From CAVTQZ01 sp963737015 (GTDB lineage Bacteria > Actinomycetota > Acidimicrobiia > Acidimicrobiales > UBA8190), in assembly GCA_963737015.1 (NCBI GenBank), contig CAVTQZ010000002.1, positions 434,001 to 498,000 of the forward strand: a stretch of DNA of 64,000 nt, in the 5' to 3' direction. The notes beneath the pieces are model-generated. The model was not told where the DNA came from and ran no database searches. It saw nothing but the letters and a program-made list of their open reading frames with translations. Position 1 is the first letter of the stretch; each line of letters opens with the position of its first letter. A program made the position numbers and the translations under genes. Shown here piece by piece: positions 14,791 through 23,992 of the stretch.

Positions 14791-17276
14791 ACCCGAACCG
14801 CTGGACGCTAAAGACCCAGGAAGCATTTTCGGCTGCGATCGCCGCTGCGCGCGCGCAGAGCAATCCCGAGGTCACCCCCGACCACCTGCTCTCGGCTCTC
14901 CTCCAGCAGCCCGACGGCCTCGCGATCCCGATCCTGAGTCGCGCCGGAGTGGAGCCCGGCCCGCTCTCGAACCGGGTCGCGGACCGCCTCGCAGCCCTAC
15001 CAAAGGCCTACGGGGCGGGCGATCCCCAGCTTTCCCGCGAGGCGCGCGACCTCTTCGACGCAGCGGACGCTCTGCGCACCGACATGGGCGACGAGTACCT
15101 CTCGGTCGAGCACCTCCTTCTCGCGATGGCGGACCGCGTCGGGGTTTCGAGAGACCAGCTCCTTGCAGCGCTGCGGGAAGTGCGCGGCAGCCACCGCGTC
15201 ACCTCGCAGAACCCGGAGGACCAGTACCGAGCGCTCGAGCAGTATGGACGCGACCTCACGGACCTCGCCCGCGCCGGGAAGCTCGACCCGGTCATCGGCC
15301 GCGACGAGGAGATCCGGCGCGTCATCCAGGTCCTGTCCCGGCGCACCAAGAACAACCCGGTGCTGATCGGGGAGCCCGGGGTCGGGAAAACCGCCATCGT
15401 CGAGGGGCTGGCGAACCGCATCGTCGAGGGGGACATCCCCGAGGGTCTGCGCAACAAGCGCGTGGTGGCGCTCGACCTCTCCGCCATGGTCGCGGGTGCG
15501 AAGTACCGGGGCGAGTTCGAGGAGCGCCTGAAGGCGGTGCTCAAGGAGATAGCGGACTCAGAGGGGGAGGTCGTCACCTTCATCGACGAGTTGCACACGA
15601 TCGTCGGCGCCGGAGCGGCCGAAGGGGCGATGGACGCCGGCAACATGATCAAGCCCATGCTCGCCCGCGGCGAGCTGCGCATGATCGGCGCCACCACACT
15701 CGACGAGTACCGCCGCCACATCGAGAAGGACGCAGCGCTCGAGCGTCGATTCCAGCCGATCTACGTCGGGCAACCTTCAGTGGAGGACACGATCGCGATC
15801 CTGCGTGGATTGAAGGAGCGCTACGAGATCCACCACGGTGTGCGCATCCAGGACGCCGCGCTCGTCGCCGCGGCGGTTCTCTCCGACAGGTACGTGACCG
15901 GACGGTTCCTGCCCGACAAGGCCATCGACCTGGTTGACGAGGCAGCGAGCCGCTTGCGCATCGAGATCGACTCGATGCCCACGGAGATAGACGTCGTGAC
16001 CAGGCGCATGAGACAGCTCGAGATCGAGCGTGTCGCTCTCGCGAAGGAGACCGACACGGCCTCTGCCGATCGGCTGCGCAAGCTCGAAGAGGAGCTCGCG
16101 AACCTGAAGGAAGAGGCCGACGCGATGACCGCGCGTTGGCAGGCGGAGAAGGACGCCATATCGGCGATTCGCAGCCTGCGTGAGGAGCTCGAAGTCCGAA
16201 AGGGAGAGGCGGAGCGGTTCGCGCGCGACGGCGATCTCACCCGCGCCTCGGAGATCCGCTACGGGGTCGTGCCCGATCTCGAGAGGCGCATAGACGAAGC
16301 ATCGAAGAACCTGTCCGAGCTACAGGCCCACGGGGCGATGTTGAAGGAAGAGGTCGACGCCGAGGACGTCGCGGAGGTCGTGAGCCGTTGGACCGGCATC
16401 CCGGTGACGAGGCTCCTCGAGTCCGAGCTCCAGAAGCTCGTGCACATGGAGGACGCGCTCAGGGCGCGCGTCGTCGGCCAGGACCAGGCGGTCCAGGCTG
16501 TCGCGAACGCGATCAGGCGCAGCCGCGCAGGTCTTTCGGATCCGAACCGGCCGATCGGCTCGTTCCTCTTCCTCGGTCCGACCGGCGTCGGGAAGACCGA
16601 GCTCGCCCGGGCGCTCGCCGAGTTCCTCTTCGACGACGACCGCGCGATGGTCCGCATCGACATGGGGGAGTACCAGGAGAAGCACACCGTCTCGCGCCTC
16701 GTCGGCGCCCCTCCCGGGTACGTCGGATACGAGGAGGGCGGTCAGCTGACCGAGGCCGTGCGCAGGAGGCCCTACGCGGTCGTGCTGCTCGACGAGATCG
16801 AGAAGGCGCACCCGGACGTCTTCAACGTCCTGCTGCAGGTGCTCGAGGACGGCCGGCTCACAGACGGCCATGGACGCACGGTCGACTTCACCAACGTCGT
16901 GCTGATCATGACCTCGAACCTCCCCGGCGATCCGCGTGACTTCTTCAAGCCTGAGTTCTTCAACCGTATCGACGAGGTGGTGCGCTTCCGCCATCTCGAC
17001 AGGGACGACCTGCGCAGGATCGTGGACATCCAGCTCCTCTTCTTGAGCTCTCGCCTGGAGGAGCGTCGACTCTCCCTCGAGGTGACCGACGCCGCGCGCG
17101 ACTGGTTGGCAGGCGCCGGCTACGACCCGGATCTCGGAGCCAGGCCGCTTCGGAGGGTGATGCAGCGCAGCATCGAGGACAAGCTCGCGTTGGCGCTGTT
17201 GGAAGGCCGCTACCACGACGGGGACAAGGTGAGGGTGGACGTCGCTACCGGCGAAGGCGACCTGGAACTGTCCTAG
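14781..17276 (+). CDS. clpB: ClpB disaggregase (AAA+ unfoldase)
   Basis: The 831-residue protein has the N-terminal Clp repeats (1-145), AAA-1 with Walker A GEPGVGKT near residue 197 and Walker B VVTFIDELHT, the coiled-coil middle domain (about 405-525), and AAA-2 with Walker A GPTGVGKT near 599 and Walker B VVLLDEIEKAH. It rescues aggregated proteins with DnaK. It is about 30 residues shorter than typical ClpB. Part of the deficit is after TSNL in AAA-2, where SNLPGDPRDFFKPEFFNRID lacks the usual insert before the FRPEFLNRID motif. The ATG at 14781 follows a GAGAGGAGATGAG purine tract and gives the family N-terminus. Confidence 0.97.
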   Translation: MALDPNRWTLKTQEAFSAAIAAARAQSNPEVTPDHLLSALLQQPDGLAIPILSRAGVEPGPLSNRVADRLAALPKAYGAGDPQLSREARDLFDAADALRTDMGDEYLSVEHLLLAMADRVGVSRDQLLAALREVRGSHRVTSQNPEDQYRALEQYGRDLTDLARAGKLDPVIGRDEEIRRVIQVLSRRTKNNPVLIGEPGVGKTAIVEGLANRIVEGDIPEGLRNKRVVALDLSAMVAGAKYRGEFEERLKAVLKEIADSEGEVVTFIDELHTIVGAGAAEGAMDAGNMIKPMLARGELRMIGATTLDEYRRHIEKDAALERRFQPIYVGQPSVEDTIAILRGLKERYEIHHGVRIQDAALVAAAVLSDRYVTGRFLPDKAIDLVDEAASRLRIEIDSMPTEIDVVTRRMRQLEIERVALAKETDTASADRLRKLEEELANLKEEADAMTARWQAEKDAISAIRSLREELEVRKGEAERFARDGDLTRASEIRYGVVPDLERRIDEASKNLSELQAHGAMLKEEVDAEDVAEVVSRWTGIPVTRLLESELQKLVHMEDALRARVVGQDQAVQAVANAIRRSRAGLSDPNRPIGSFLFLGPTGVGKTELARALAEFLFDDDRAMVRIDMGEYQEKHTVSRLVGAPPGYVGYEEGGQLTEAVRRRPYAVVLLDEIEKAHPDVFNVLLQVLEDGRLTDGHGRTVDFTNVVLIMTSNLPGDPRDFFKPEFFNRIDEVVRFRHLDRDDLRRIVDIQLLFLSSRLEERRLSLEVTDAARDWLAGAGYDPDLGARPLRRVMQRSIEDKLALALLEGRYHDGDKVRVDVATGEGDLELS

Positions 17277-17320
17277 TCGGGTGTCCTAGTCGGGTGTCCT
17301 AGTCGGGTGTCCTAGTCGGG
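17271..17320 (+). repeat. 13-bp tandem repeat at clpB stop codon
   Basis: TCCTAGTCGGGTG is repeated in perfect tandem from 17271, with three full copies and a partial fourth. The first copy includes the clpB stop codon (the TAG), so each unit carries an in-register TAG. No other function is visible. The rest of 17321-17578 before purA holds no gene I can support. Confidence 0.9.
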
Positions 17321-17578
17321 GCCGACCCTACGTCGGGCTCGCTCGGTCCGGGCGCCGTCAAAAGCTGCGTACCCGGCCGATCAGCTCTGTGAAGGGCCGC
17401 TCGCCCCATCGTCTGCCACATCTCGCGCGCCGGCGGGGGCATGTGCTCGAGCATGGCGGCGCGCTGGGCTTCGGTGAAGTTCTCGCGCACCACCTGCCCT
17501 GACCACACCGCGGCCGGGAGGGGTCCCCCTGGGTACACTTTGAGGCCGCAGTCCGCACGAAAAGACACAGGAGCGCGC

Positions 17579-18859
17579 GTGCCCGTAACGGTGGTCGTCG
17601 GCACCCAGTGGGGCGACGAGGGCAAGGGCAAGCTCACCGACTTGCTCGCCAAGGAGATGCAGGTGGTCGTCCGTTACCAGGGCGGTCACAACGCAGGTCA
17701 CACCGTTGTCGTGGACGGTAAGACCTTCGCTCTCCAGCTGGTCCCGAGCGGGATCCTGTATCCCCACATAGTCCCCGTGATCGGGAACGGGGTGGTCGTG
17801 GACCCCGGTGTTCTGCTCGAGGAGCTCGACGGGCTGGCGCACAAGGGGATCGACACAAAGAAGCTGGTGGTGAGCGGCAACGCCCACCTGATCATGCCCT
17901 ACCACCAGGAGCTCGACCGTGTGACCGAGCGGTTCCTCGGCAAGAACTCCCTCGGTACGACGAGGCGTGGGATCGGCCCCGCCTACGCGGACAAGGCTGC
18001 GCGTGTGGGGCTCCGGGTGCAGGACCTCCTCGACGCCAAGATCTTCCGGCAGAAGCTCGACGTGGCCCTCAAGGAGAAGAACGCGGTCCTGGCCAAGGTC
18101 TACAACCGGCTGCCGCTCGACGCCGAGTCGATCTGCGAGCGCTATCTCGGCGAGTACGCCCCCCGCATCGAACCGATGGTCGCCGACGCCGTCTCGATCG
18201 TGCACGACGCGATCGACGCGGGACACAACGTGCTCCTCGAGGGCGCGCAGGCCACCTTCCTCGACCTCGACCACGGCACCTATCCCTTCGTCACATCGTC
18301 CAACCCTGTCGCCGGCGGCGCGTCCACGGGCGCGGGCGTGGGCCCGCTGCAGATCGACGAGGTCATCGGCATCGCCAAGGCGTACGTGACGCGCGTCGGG
18401 GCGGGACCGTTCCCCACGGAATGCCACGACGAGGTGGCGGACATCCTCGTGGAGCGCGGTCACGAGTTCGGGACGAACACCGGCAGGCGCAGGCGCACGG
18501 GTTGGTTCGACGCCGTCATGGCTCGTCAGGCGGTGAGGTTGAACTCCTTGTCGGAGGTCGCGCTCACGAAGCTCGACGTGCTCGACGTCTTCGACACCGT
18601 GAAGGTGTGCGTCGCGTACAAGCGGGGCAAAGAGCGCTTCGACCACCCGCCGTACCACCAGTCGGTGCTGCACCAGGTCGAGCCGGTCTACGAGGAGCTT
18701 CCCGGTTGGCGGACCGACCTCTCCCAGGCGACGGCCCTCGGCGATCTCCCGGGGGCGGTGCGCGACTACGTCGCCTTTCTGGCGGAGCAGATCGGCGTTC
18801 CCATCAAGCTCGTCGGGGTCGGGCCCGGGCGCGGGCAATTCGTGCGTTTCGCGGCGTGA
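17579..18859 (+). CDS. purA: Adenylosuccinate synthetase
   Basis: This 426-residue enzyme makes adenylosuccinate from IMP, GTP and aspartate, the first step from IMP to AMP. The GTP-binding start VVVGTQWGDEGKGKLTD, the GGHNAGHTVVV motif and TRRGIGPAYADKAAR are all intact, as is the STGAGVGP segment. The GTG at 17579 has AGGAG 5 bp upstream; the open frame continues back to 17441 but that start would add residues not found in the family. purD starts 16 bp after its stop. Confidence 0.97.
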   Translation: MPVTVVVGTQWGDEGKGKLTDLLAKEMQVVVRYQGGHNAGHTVVVDGKTFALQLVPSGILYPHIVPVIGNGVVVDPGVLLEELDGLAHKGIDTKKLVVSGNAHLIMPYHQELDRVTERFLGKNSLGTTRRGIGPAYADKAARVGLRVQDLLDAKIFRQKLDVALKEKNAVLAKVYNRLPLDAESICERYLGEYAPRIEPMVADAVSIVHDAIDAGHNVLLEGAQATFLDLDHGTYPFVTSSNPVAGGASTGAGVGPLQIDEVIGIAKAYVTRVGAGPFPTECHDEVADILVERGHEFGTNTGRRRRTGWFDAVMARQAVRLNSLSEVALTKLDVLDVFDTVKVCVAYKRGKERFDHPPYHQSVLHQVEPVYEELPGWRTDLSQATALGDLPGAVRDYVAFLAEQIGVPIKLVGVGPGRGQFVRFAA

Positions 18860-18875
18860 CCACGGAGAAGATCGG

Positions 18876-20159
18876 TTGAGGGTCTGCGTGGTGGGTTCGG
18901 GCGGGCGCGAGCACGCGCTCGCTCTGGCACTCGCCCAGAGCGCTGACGTGGTGGTGACGCCGGGTAATCCCGGTATGCCCGGCGTGAGCGCGCAAGGTCA
19001 TCGCATCGATGTGACCGACGCCCCACCCGAGGAGACGGGCGCCGGGCTCGTCGTGGTCGGTCCCGAACAGCCGCTCGTCGACGGCATGGCCGACCGCTTG
19101 CGCGCGCTCGGACTCGAGGTGTTCGGGCCCGGGGCGGACGGCGCCCGCCTCGAGGGTTCGAAGGCCTTCATGAAGGACCTTCTCACCGAGGCGCGTGTCC
19201 CCACGGCGCGTTATGCGGTGTTCGACGACGATAAAGACGCACGAGCCTTTCTGCGTGAGCTGCCCGGCCCCTGGGTCATAAAGACGGACGGCCTCGCGGG
19301 GGGCAAGGGTGTGCTCGTGACCGATTCGATGTCCGAGGCGGAGCGCGACGTCGCCGAGAAGCTGTCGGGGACGAGCTTCGGCGAAGCGGGCCGCAAGATC
19401 GTGATCGAGGAGGGCCTGTCCGGATCGGAATGCTCCGTGCTCGCGCTCAGCGACGGGCGACGTGTCGCGCCGCTCGCGCCTTCGCAGGACTTCAAGCGCA
19501 TCGCCGACGGTGACGAGGGGCCGAACACCGGCGGGATGGGCGCTTATTCGCCGGTCCCCGCGGCCGATGGGCGTACGGTCGACCGTGTCATGGACGAGGC
19601 GGTCGAGCCGCTGCTCGCCGCACTGCGCCGGCGGGGTATCGACTACCGGGGCGTGCTCTACGCGGGGCTGATGCTGACAGAGGACGGCCCGAAGGTCCTC
19701 GAGTACAACGTGCGATTCGGAGACCCCGAGACCCAGGTCGTGCTCCCGCGCCTCGAAGAGGACCTCGCAGGCCTTCTGTCGGAGGCGGCATCGGGCAGAC
19801 TGCGCACCGACCCGCACTCGACCTCCGACGCGTGCGTGTGCGTAGTCCTCGCCGCAGAGGGATATCCCGAGAAGGTCCGAACCGGAGACGTGATCGAAGG
19901 CATCGAGGTCGCAGAGAGGTTCGGGGGCGTGGACGTGCTGCACGCCGCCACGCGGTTGGACGAAGAGGGACGCTTCGTGACGGCAGGGGGGCGTGTGCTC
20001 AACGTGAGGGCGCTCGGCCCCACGATCGAAGCGGCGCGCGATCGATGCTACGACGCGGTCTCGTCCATCAGCTGGAGCGGGATGCAGTACCGCGGCGACG
20101 TCGCCGCGGCCGCGAGCTCCGGCACGACGACGGCGGGGATCGTGGGGCCGGTCCGATGA
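18876..20159 (+). CDS. purD: Phosphoribosylamine-glycine ligase
   Basis: The 427-residue ATP-grasp enzyme makes glycinamide ribonucleotide, step 2 of purine synthesis. The N-terminus MRVCVVGSGGREHALALAL, the ATP-grasp segment KTDGLAGGKGVLV and the metal-binding end EYNVRFGDPETQ are intact. The start is TTG at 18876. Its stop overlaps purB by ATGA, so the block purA-purD-purB-purC-purS-purQ appears to be one transcription unit. Confidence 0.97.
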   Translation: MRVCVVGSGGREHALALALAQSADVVVTPGNPGMPGVSAQGHRIDVTDAPPEETGAGLVVVGPEQPLVDGMADRLRALGLEVFGPGADGARLEGSKAFMKDLLTEARVPTARYAVFDDDKDARAFLRELPGPWVIKTDGLAGGKGVLVTDSMSEAERDVAEKLSGTSFGEAGRKIVIEEGLSGSECSVLALSDGRRVAPLAPSQDFKRIADGDEGPNTGGMGAYSPVPAADGRTVDRVMDEAVEPLLAALRRRGIDYRGVLYAGLMLTEDGPKVLEYNVRFGDPETQVVLPRLEEDLAGLLSEAASGRLRTDPHSTSDACVCVVLAAEGYPEKVRTGDVIEGIEVAERFGGVDVLHAATRLDEEGRFVTAGGRVLNVRALGPTIEAARDRCYDAVSSISWSGMQYRGDVAAAASSGTTTAGIVGPVR

Positions 20160-21469
20160 TCCCGCGTTACTCGCTACCGGAGATGGCCGCGCTCTTCACG
20201 GACGAGGCGCGGCTCGAGCGGTGGCTCGAGGTCGAGATCCTGACGGTGGAGGGCTGGTCATCGGTCGGCGTGGTCCCCCGAGCCGACGCCGAGGCGGTGC
20301 GCTCTCGCGCTCCCAAGGTGGACACCGAGTTCGTGAAGGCGGTGAACGAACGCGAGAAGGTCACCGACCACGACGTGGCGGCCTTCGTCGACGTGGTCCA
20401 GGCGGAGATCGGCGCGCCCGAAGGTTCGTGGGTGCACTTCGGACTCACCTCCTCCGACGTGGTCGACACGGCCACATGCGTGGCACTAACGGAGGCGGCC
20501 GACCTTCTCTTGTCGGCCTCGGACAACCTCGTGTCGGTCCTGAAGCGCCGGGCCACCGAGCTCGTGGACGCCTACATGGTCGGGCGCACTCATGGGATGC
20601 ACGCAGAGCCCTTCAGCTTCGGGGCGAAGCTCGCGCTGTGGTGCCTCCAGGCGGACCGAGACAGAGAGCGCCTCCGGACGGCGAGACAACGTGTCGCGGT
20701 CGGGAAGCTCTCCGGGGCGGTCGGGACGTATTCGAACATCGACCCTCTCGTGGAGCAGTTCGTCTGTGAGCAGCTCGGGGTCACACCGGTCCCGGCGACG
20801 CAGGTGATCTCGCGCGACCGCCACGCCGAGCTGTTGTGGGCGTGCGCATCGGCGGGTGCAACCGTCGAGGCGATCGCGACCGAGATCCGGCACCTGGCGA
20901 GGACCGAGGTCGGAGAGGTAGAGGAGCAATTCGGAGCCGGGCAGAAGGGCTCCTCGGCGATGCCGCACAAGCGCAACCCGGTCCTCTCCGAGCGACTTTC
21001 GGGCCTGGCGCGCCTGCTGCGTGGTTATCTCGGCGCGGCCCTCGAGGACGTCGCCCTCTGGCACGAACGCGACATCTCCCACAGCTCGGTCGAGCGGGTC
21101 GCGCTGCCCGACGCGTGCCTCCTCGCGTACTACGTGCTGCGCAGGTGCGCCTCGCTCGTGGAGGGACTGGTCGTGAAGCGCGACCGCATGCGGCGCAACC
21201 TGGAGGAGCTCTCGCACGGTCTCGTCTTCAGCCAGCCGGTCCTGCTCTCGTTGGTGAAGAGCGGGATGGAACGTGACGAGGCGTACCGGATAGTCCAGCG
21301 AGATGCAAGGCGGGCGGTGGAGGAGAGCCGGCACCTCCGGGCTGTGCTAGAGGAGGACGAGGAGGTGGCACTCGACCGGGCGGCCCTCGACGAGGCGTTC
21401 AGCCTCGAGCGCTCGCTCAGAGAGGTCCACAGGTTCATAGACGCACTAGAGGAGGTGGAGACCCGATGA
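20156..21469 (+). CDS. purB: Adenylosuccinate lyase
   Basis: The 437-residue fumarase-superfamily enzyme cleaves SAICAR to AICAR and adenylosuccinate to AMP, removing fumarate. The signature SSAMPHKRNPVLSER and the upstream GRTHGMHAEPFSFG, HFGLTSSDVVD motifs are present. The ATG at 20156 gives the family N-terminus (IPRYSLPEMAALF); an open frame running back to 19832 is only the shadow of purD. It overlaps purD and purC by 4 bp each. Confidence 0.97.
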   Translation: MIPRYSLPEMAALFTDEARLERWLEVEILTVEGWSSVGVVPRADAEAVRSRAPKVDTEFVKAVNEREKVTDHDVAAFVDVVQAEIGAPEGSWVHFGLTSSDVVDTATCVALTEAADLLLSASDNLVSVLKRRATELVDAYMVGRTHGMHAEPFSFGAKLALWCLQADRDRERLRTARQRVAVGKLSGAVGTYSNIDPLVEQFVCEQLGVTPVPATQVISRDRHAELLWACASAGATVEAIATEIRHLARTEVGEVEEQFGAGQKGSSAMPHKRNPVLSERLSGLARLLRGYLGAALEDVALWHERDISHSSVERVALPDACLLAYYVLRRCASLVEGLVVKRDRMRRNLEELSHGLVFSQPVLLSLVKSGMERDEAYRIVQRDARRAVEESRHLRAVLEEDEEVALDRAALDEAFSLERSLREVHRFIDALEEVETR

Positions 21470-22365
21470 CCATGACGCTCGTTCACTCGGGGAAAGTGAG
21501 AGAGCTCTACGACGCGGGACCGGACCGCATGGTGATGGTCGCGTCCGACAGGATCTCGGCGTTCGACGTGGTCATGCCCGAGCCGATCCCCGACAAGGGC
21601 AGGGTGCTGACCGCGATGACCGTCCATTGGCTCGGGGAGCTGGCCGACCTCGCACCGAGCCACATGATCTCCGTCGACCCCGCGGACCTTCCTCCGGAGG
21701 CGGCGGGCCTCGGCGGTGAGGCGGGACTCGATGGCATCGCGGGCCGGGCGATGCTCGTGCGGCGCGCCGAGATGCTCCCCCTGGAGTGCATCGTGCGCGG
21801 ATATCTCGCGGGATCGGGATGGAAGGAGTACCAGGAGTCGCAGACCCTCCACGGGATGCGATTGCCGGCCGGCATGCAGCAGGCGGAGAAGCTGCCCGAG
21901 CCGATGTTCACGCCGTCCACCAAGGCGACCGTCGGCCACGACGAGAACATCTCCTTCGACGAGGCGGTGGACCTCGTGGGAAAGGAGACGGCGCAGGCCG
22001 CGCGCGACTTGTGCGTCGAGGCGTACCGCCGCGCGGCTGAGACGGGGGAGCGCCAGGGGCTCCTCGTGGCGGACACCAAGTTCGAGCTCGGCATCATCGA
22101 CGGGAAGCTTTCGATATGCGATGAGGTCCTGACCCCCGACTCCTCGCGCTTCTGGCCTGCCGACGAGTGGAAGCCGGGGACCAACCCTCCTTCCTTCGAC
22201 AAGCAACCGGTCCGTGACTGGCTCGAGGGCACCGGCTGGAACAAGCGGCCGCCGCCCCCCCATCTCCCCGACGATGTCGTCGCCGCAACCTCGGATCGTT
22301 ACGCGACGGCCTACGAGAGAATGAGCGGTAAGCGTTTGCGCGATTGGTACGGTGCCAGATTGTGA
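21466..22365 (+). CDS. purC: SAICAR synthase
   Basis: The 299-residue enzyme joins aspartate to CAIR using ATP to give SAICAR. It has the N-terminal HSGKVRELYD and SDRISAFDVVMPEPIPDKG motifs and the ECIVRGYLAGSGW and DTKFELG segments. The length is that of the longer (yeast/actinobacterial) form. It overlaps purB by ATGA, and purS begins just after its stop. Confidence 0.96.
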   Translation: MTMTLVHSGKVRELYDAGPDRMVMVASDRISAFDVVMPEPIPDKGRVLTAMTVHWLGELADLAPSHMISVDPADLPPEAAGLGGEAGLDGIAGRAMLVRRAEMLPLECIVRGYLAGSGWKEYQESQTLHGMRLPAGMQQAEKLPEPMFTPSTKATVGHDENISFDEAVDLVGKETAQAARDLCVEAYRRAAETGERQGLLVADTKFELGIIDGKLSICDEVLTPDSSRFWPADEWKPGTNPPSFDKQPVRDWLEGTGWNKRPPPPHLPDDVVAATSDRYATAYERMSGKRLRDWYGARL

Positions 22366-22372
22366 AGCGGGC

Positions 22373-22618
22373 GTGAACTTCGAGGCGCTCGTCGAGGTTC
22401 GCCTCCGTCCGGGCATCTCGGATCCCCAGGGTGCGACGATCGAAAGGGCGCTTCCCGCTCTCGGGTTCAACGGCGTGACGAACGTTCGGGTGGGCAAGTC
22501 GATCCGCTTCCACCTCGAGGCCGCCGACAAGGACAGTGCCCACCGGCTCACCCAAGCGATGACCGAACGCCTGCTGGCGAACCCGGTCATCGAAGAAGCG
22601 GAGGTGCGCGTCCTTTGA
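22373..22618 (+). CDS. purS: FGAM synthase subunit PurS
   Basis: PurS (81 residues from this start) is the small subunit that docks PurQ glutaminase to PurL in the three-part formylglycinamidine ribonucleotide synthase. FEALVEVRLRPGISDPQG and the end EEAEVRVL are the family pattern. I chose the GTG at 22373 because it begins right before the conserved FEALVEV; a GTG at 22352 inside purC is also in frame. Its stop overlaps the purQ start. Confidence 0.9.
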   Translation: MNFEALVEVRLRPGISDPQGATIERALPALGFNGVTNVRVGKSIRFHLEAADKDSAHRLTQAMTERLLANPVIEEAEVRVL

Positions 22619-23328
22619 GCCTCCGGGTCGGGGTGGTGGTGTTCCCCGGGAGCAACTGCGAGCACGACGTGGTGAAGGCCATTGGCTCCCTCTCCGATGC
22701 GGCGGCGCCCGATGCGAACGCCGTCGACGTGGAGCTCGTCTGGCACGGCCGGCGCTCTCTCTTGAACCTCGACGCGGTCGTTTTGCCCGGAGGGTTCGCG
22801 CACGGCGACTACCTGCGCCCAGGCGCGATCGCACGCTTCTCACCGGTGATGGAGCCGCTTTCGCGCTTTGCGGCCGAAGGCGGACCGGTCGTCGGGATAT
22901 GCAACGGCTTTCAGGTGCTGACCGAAGCTGGGTTGCTTCCCGGTGCCTTGCAGAAGAACAAGGGTCTTCGTTTTCTGTGTACCAGTGTGGACGTGGCCGT
23001 GACGAACACGCGCAGTGCCTTCACTTCCGGTCTGCACCCGCAGGAGACCCTGCGCCTACCAATCAACCATTTCGAGGGCAACTACACCTGTGACGAGGTC
23101 ACGCTGCGGCGCCTTCGCGACGAGGACTGCATCGTCCTGCGCTACGTGCACAACCCGAACGGGTCCATCGACGACATCGCCGGTATCTGCAACGCCAACG
23201 GCAACGTGGTGGGCCTCATGCCCCACCCCGAGCGTGCGTGCGACCCGCTTACGGGTTCGGTCGACGGGGCCAAGTTGCTCGGGTCTCTTCTCGCCACGAC
23301 CCGCCGGCGCACCTCCCTTTCGGTCTGA
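22615..23328 (+). CDS. purQ: FGAM synthase glutaminase PurQ
   Basis: The 237-residue class I amidotransferase supplies ammonia to PurL. The nucleophile is the Cys in VVGICNGFQVL near residue 95, and the catalytic His-Glu pair is in LMPHPERAC near residue 205. The N-terminus VGVVVFPGSNCEHD is typical. The start is TTG at 22615, overlapping purS. It ends directly against the convergent gene at 23329, separating it from purL by 664 bp. Confidence 0.96.
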   Translation: MSLRVGVVVFPGSNCEHDVVKAIGSLSDAAAPDANAVDVELVWHGRRSLLNLDAVVLPGGFAHGDYLRPGAIARFSPVMEPLSRFAAEGGPVVGICNGFQVLTEAGLLPGALQKNKGLRFLCTSVDVAVTNTRSAFTSGLHPQETLRLPINHFEGNYTCDEVTLRRLRDEDCIVLRYVHNPNGSIDDIAGICNANGNVVGLMPHPERACDPLTGSVDGAKLLGSLLATTRRRTSLSV

Positions 23329-23817
23329 CTAACCGCCGCGTATGACACCGGCCCGTTGGAGGACGGCGGGGCTCACCCCGGCGGCGCGCCAAACGCTGTA
23401 GCTGATCCCCTTCCGCTCGCCGTAGGAGCGCGCGACCTTGATGAAGCTCTTCTCCAGTTCCGCCAGGTCGTCACCGGCGCGCGCGCGGGCGAGCTCGGAT
23501 TCGAGATCCTCTTTTTCCTGCATCAGGTGCAGGCGGCTCAGGGCATCCGCTTTTCGCAGGCGTGTCTCGATCGCGGTGATACGCCGAGAGATGGAGTCGG
23601 GGGTCCGTTTTCGCCCGCGCCGGGGCTTGTGCTCCTCGAGCGCCTCGAGGTAGCGGCGGACCACCCGGCCTTCGTTCCGCCCGATGGCGAGCGCCGCCTT
23701 GTGCTCGGCGGACATCGCCGGGCGGGAGGACCCAGTCGATGCGCGCTTGCGCGTGGTTGTTCTCCCAGAGGCCTTCGTCCTTCCGGACTGTGATTTCGCC
23801 GGCGCCACCGTCATCAT
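23329..23817 (-). CDS. Basic coiled-coil protein of unknown function
   Basis: The 162-residue protein has a Lys/Arg/Ser/Thr-rich N-terminus (1-35), a middle with the pattern AALAIGRNEGRVVRRYLEALE and KPRRGRKRTPDSI (about 42-78), a heptad-like coiled coil (about 80-125) and the conserved-looking end YGERKGISYSVWRAAGV. I recall similar uncharacterised proteins in Acidimicrobiia, where they stand alone. The charge and the RGRKR tract suggest DNA or RNA binding, but that is inference. It lies opposite-strand inside the purine block, between purQ and purL. Bases 23818-23992 are the shared upstream region. Confidence 0.7.
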   Translation of the reverse strand: MMTVAPAKSQSGRTKASGRTTTRKRASTGSSRPAMSAEHKAALAIGRNEGRVVRRYLEALEEHKPRRGRKRTPDSISRRITAIETRLRKADALSRLHLMQEKEDLESELARARAGDDLAELEKSFIKVARSYGERKGISYSVWRAAGVSPAVLQRAGVIRGG

Positions 23818-23992
23818 CTTGCCAAATCGCGCACTTTTCTTTCGGGGAAATATCCCGCTGCGATCGCGCCCTATTCAGTTGATTCCGCGGTCGCTCCCCG
23901 CTCGCTTCCCCGTCGGTCATCCGTCCCTCCCGGATCGGTTGCGGCCTCTGAAGATGAGCCTTGGCATGCATGCGCGGCGGTAGTTTGAAACG

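Noticed and set aside
17358..17558. Possible small reverse-strand gene before purA
   Set aside because: Fragments such as ENFTEAQRAAMLEHMPPPAR and ERPFTELIGRV look protein-like but are in different frames, and the region overlaps the purA leader; no start or family supports it.
19832..20155. Extended purB start
   Set aside because: The extra 108 codons are the shadow of purD; the ATG at 20156 gives the family N-terminus and a 4-bp overlap.
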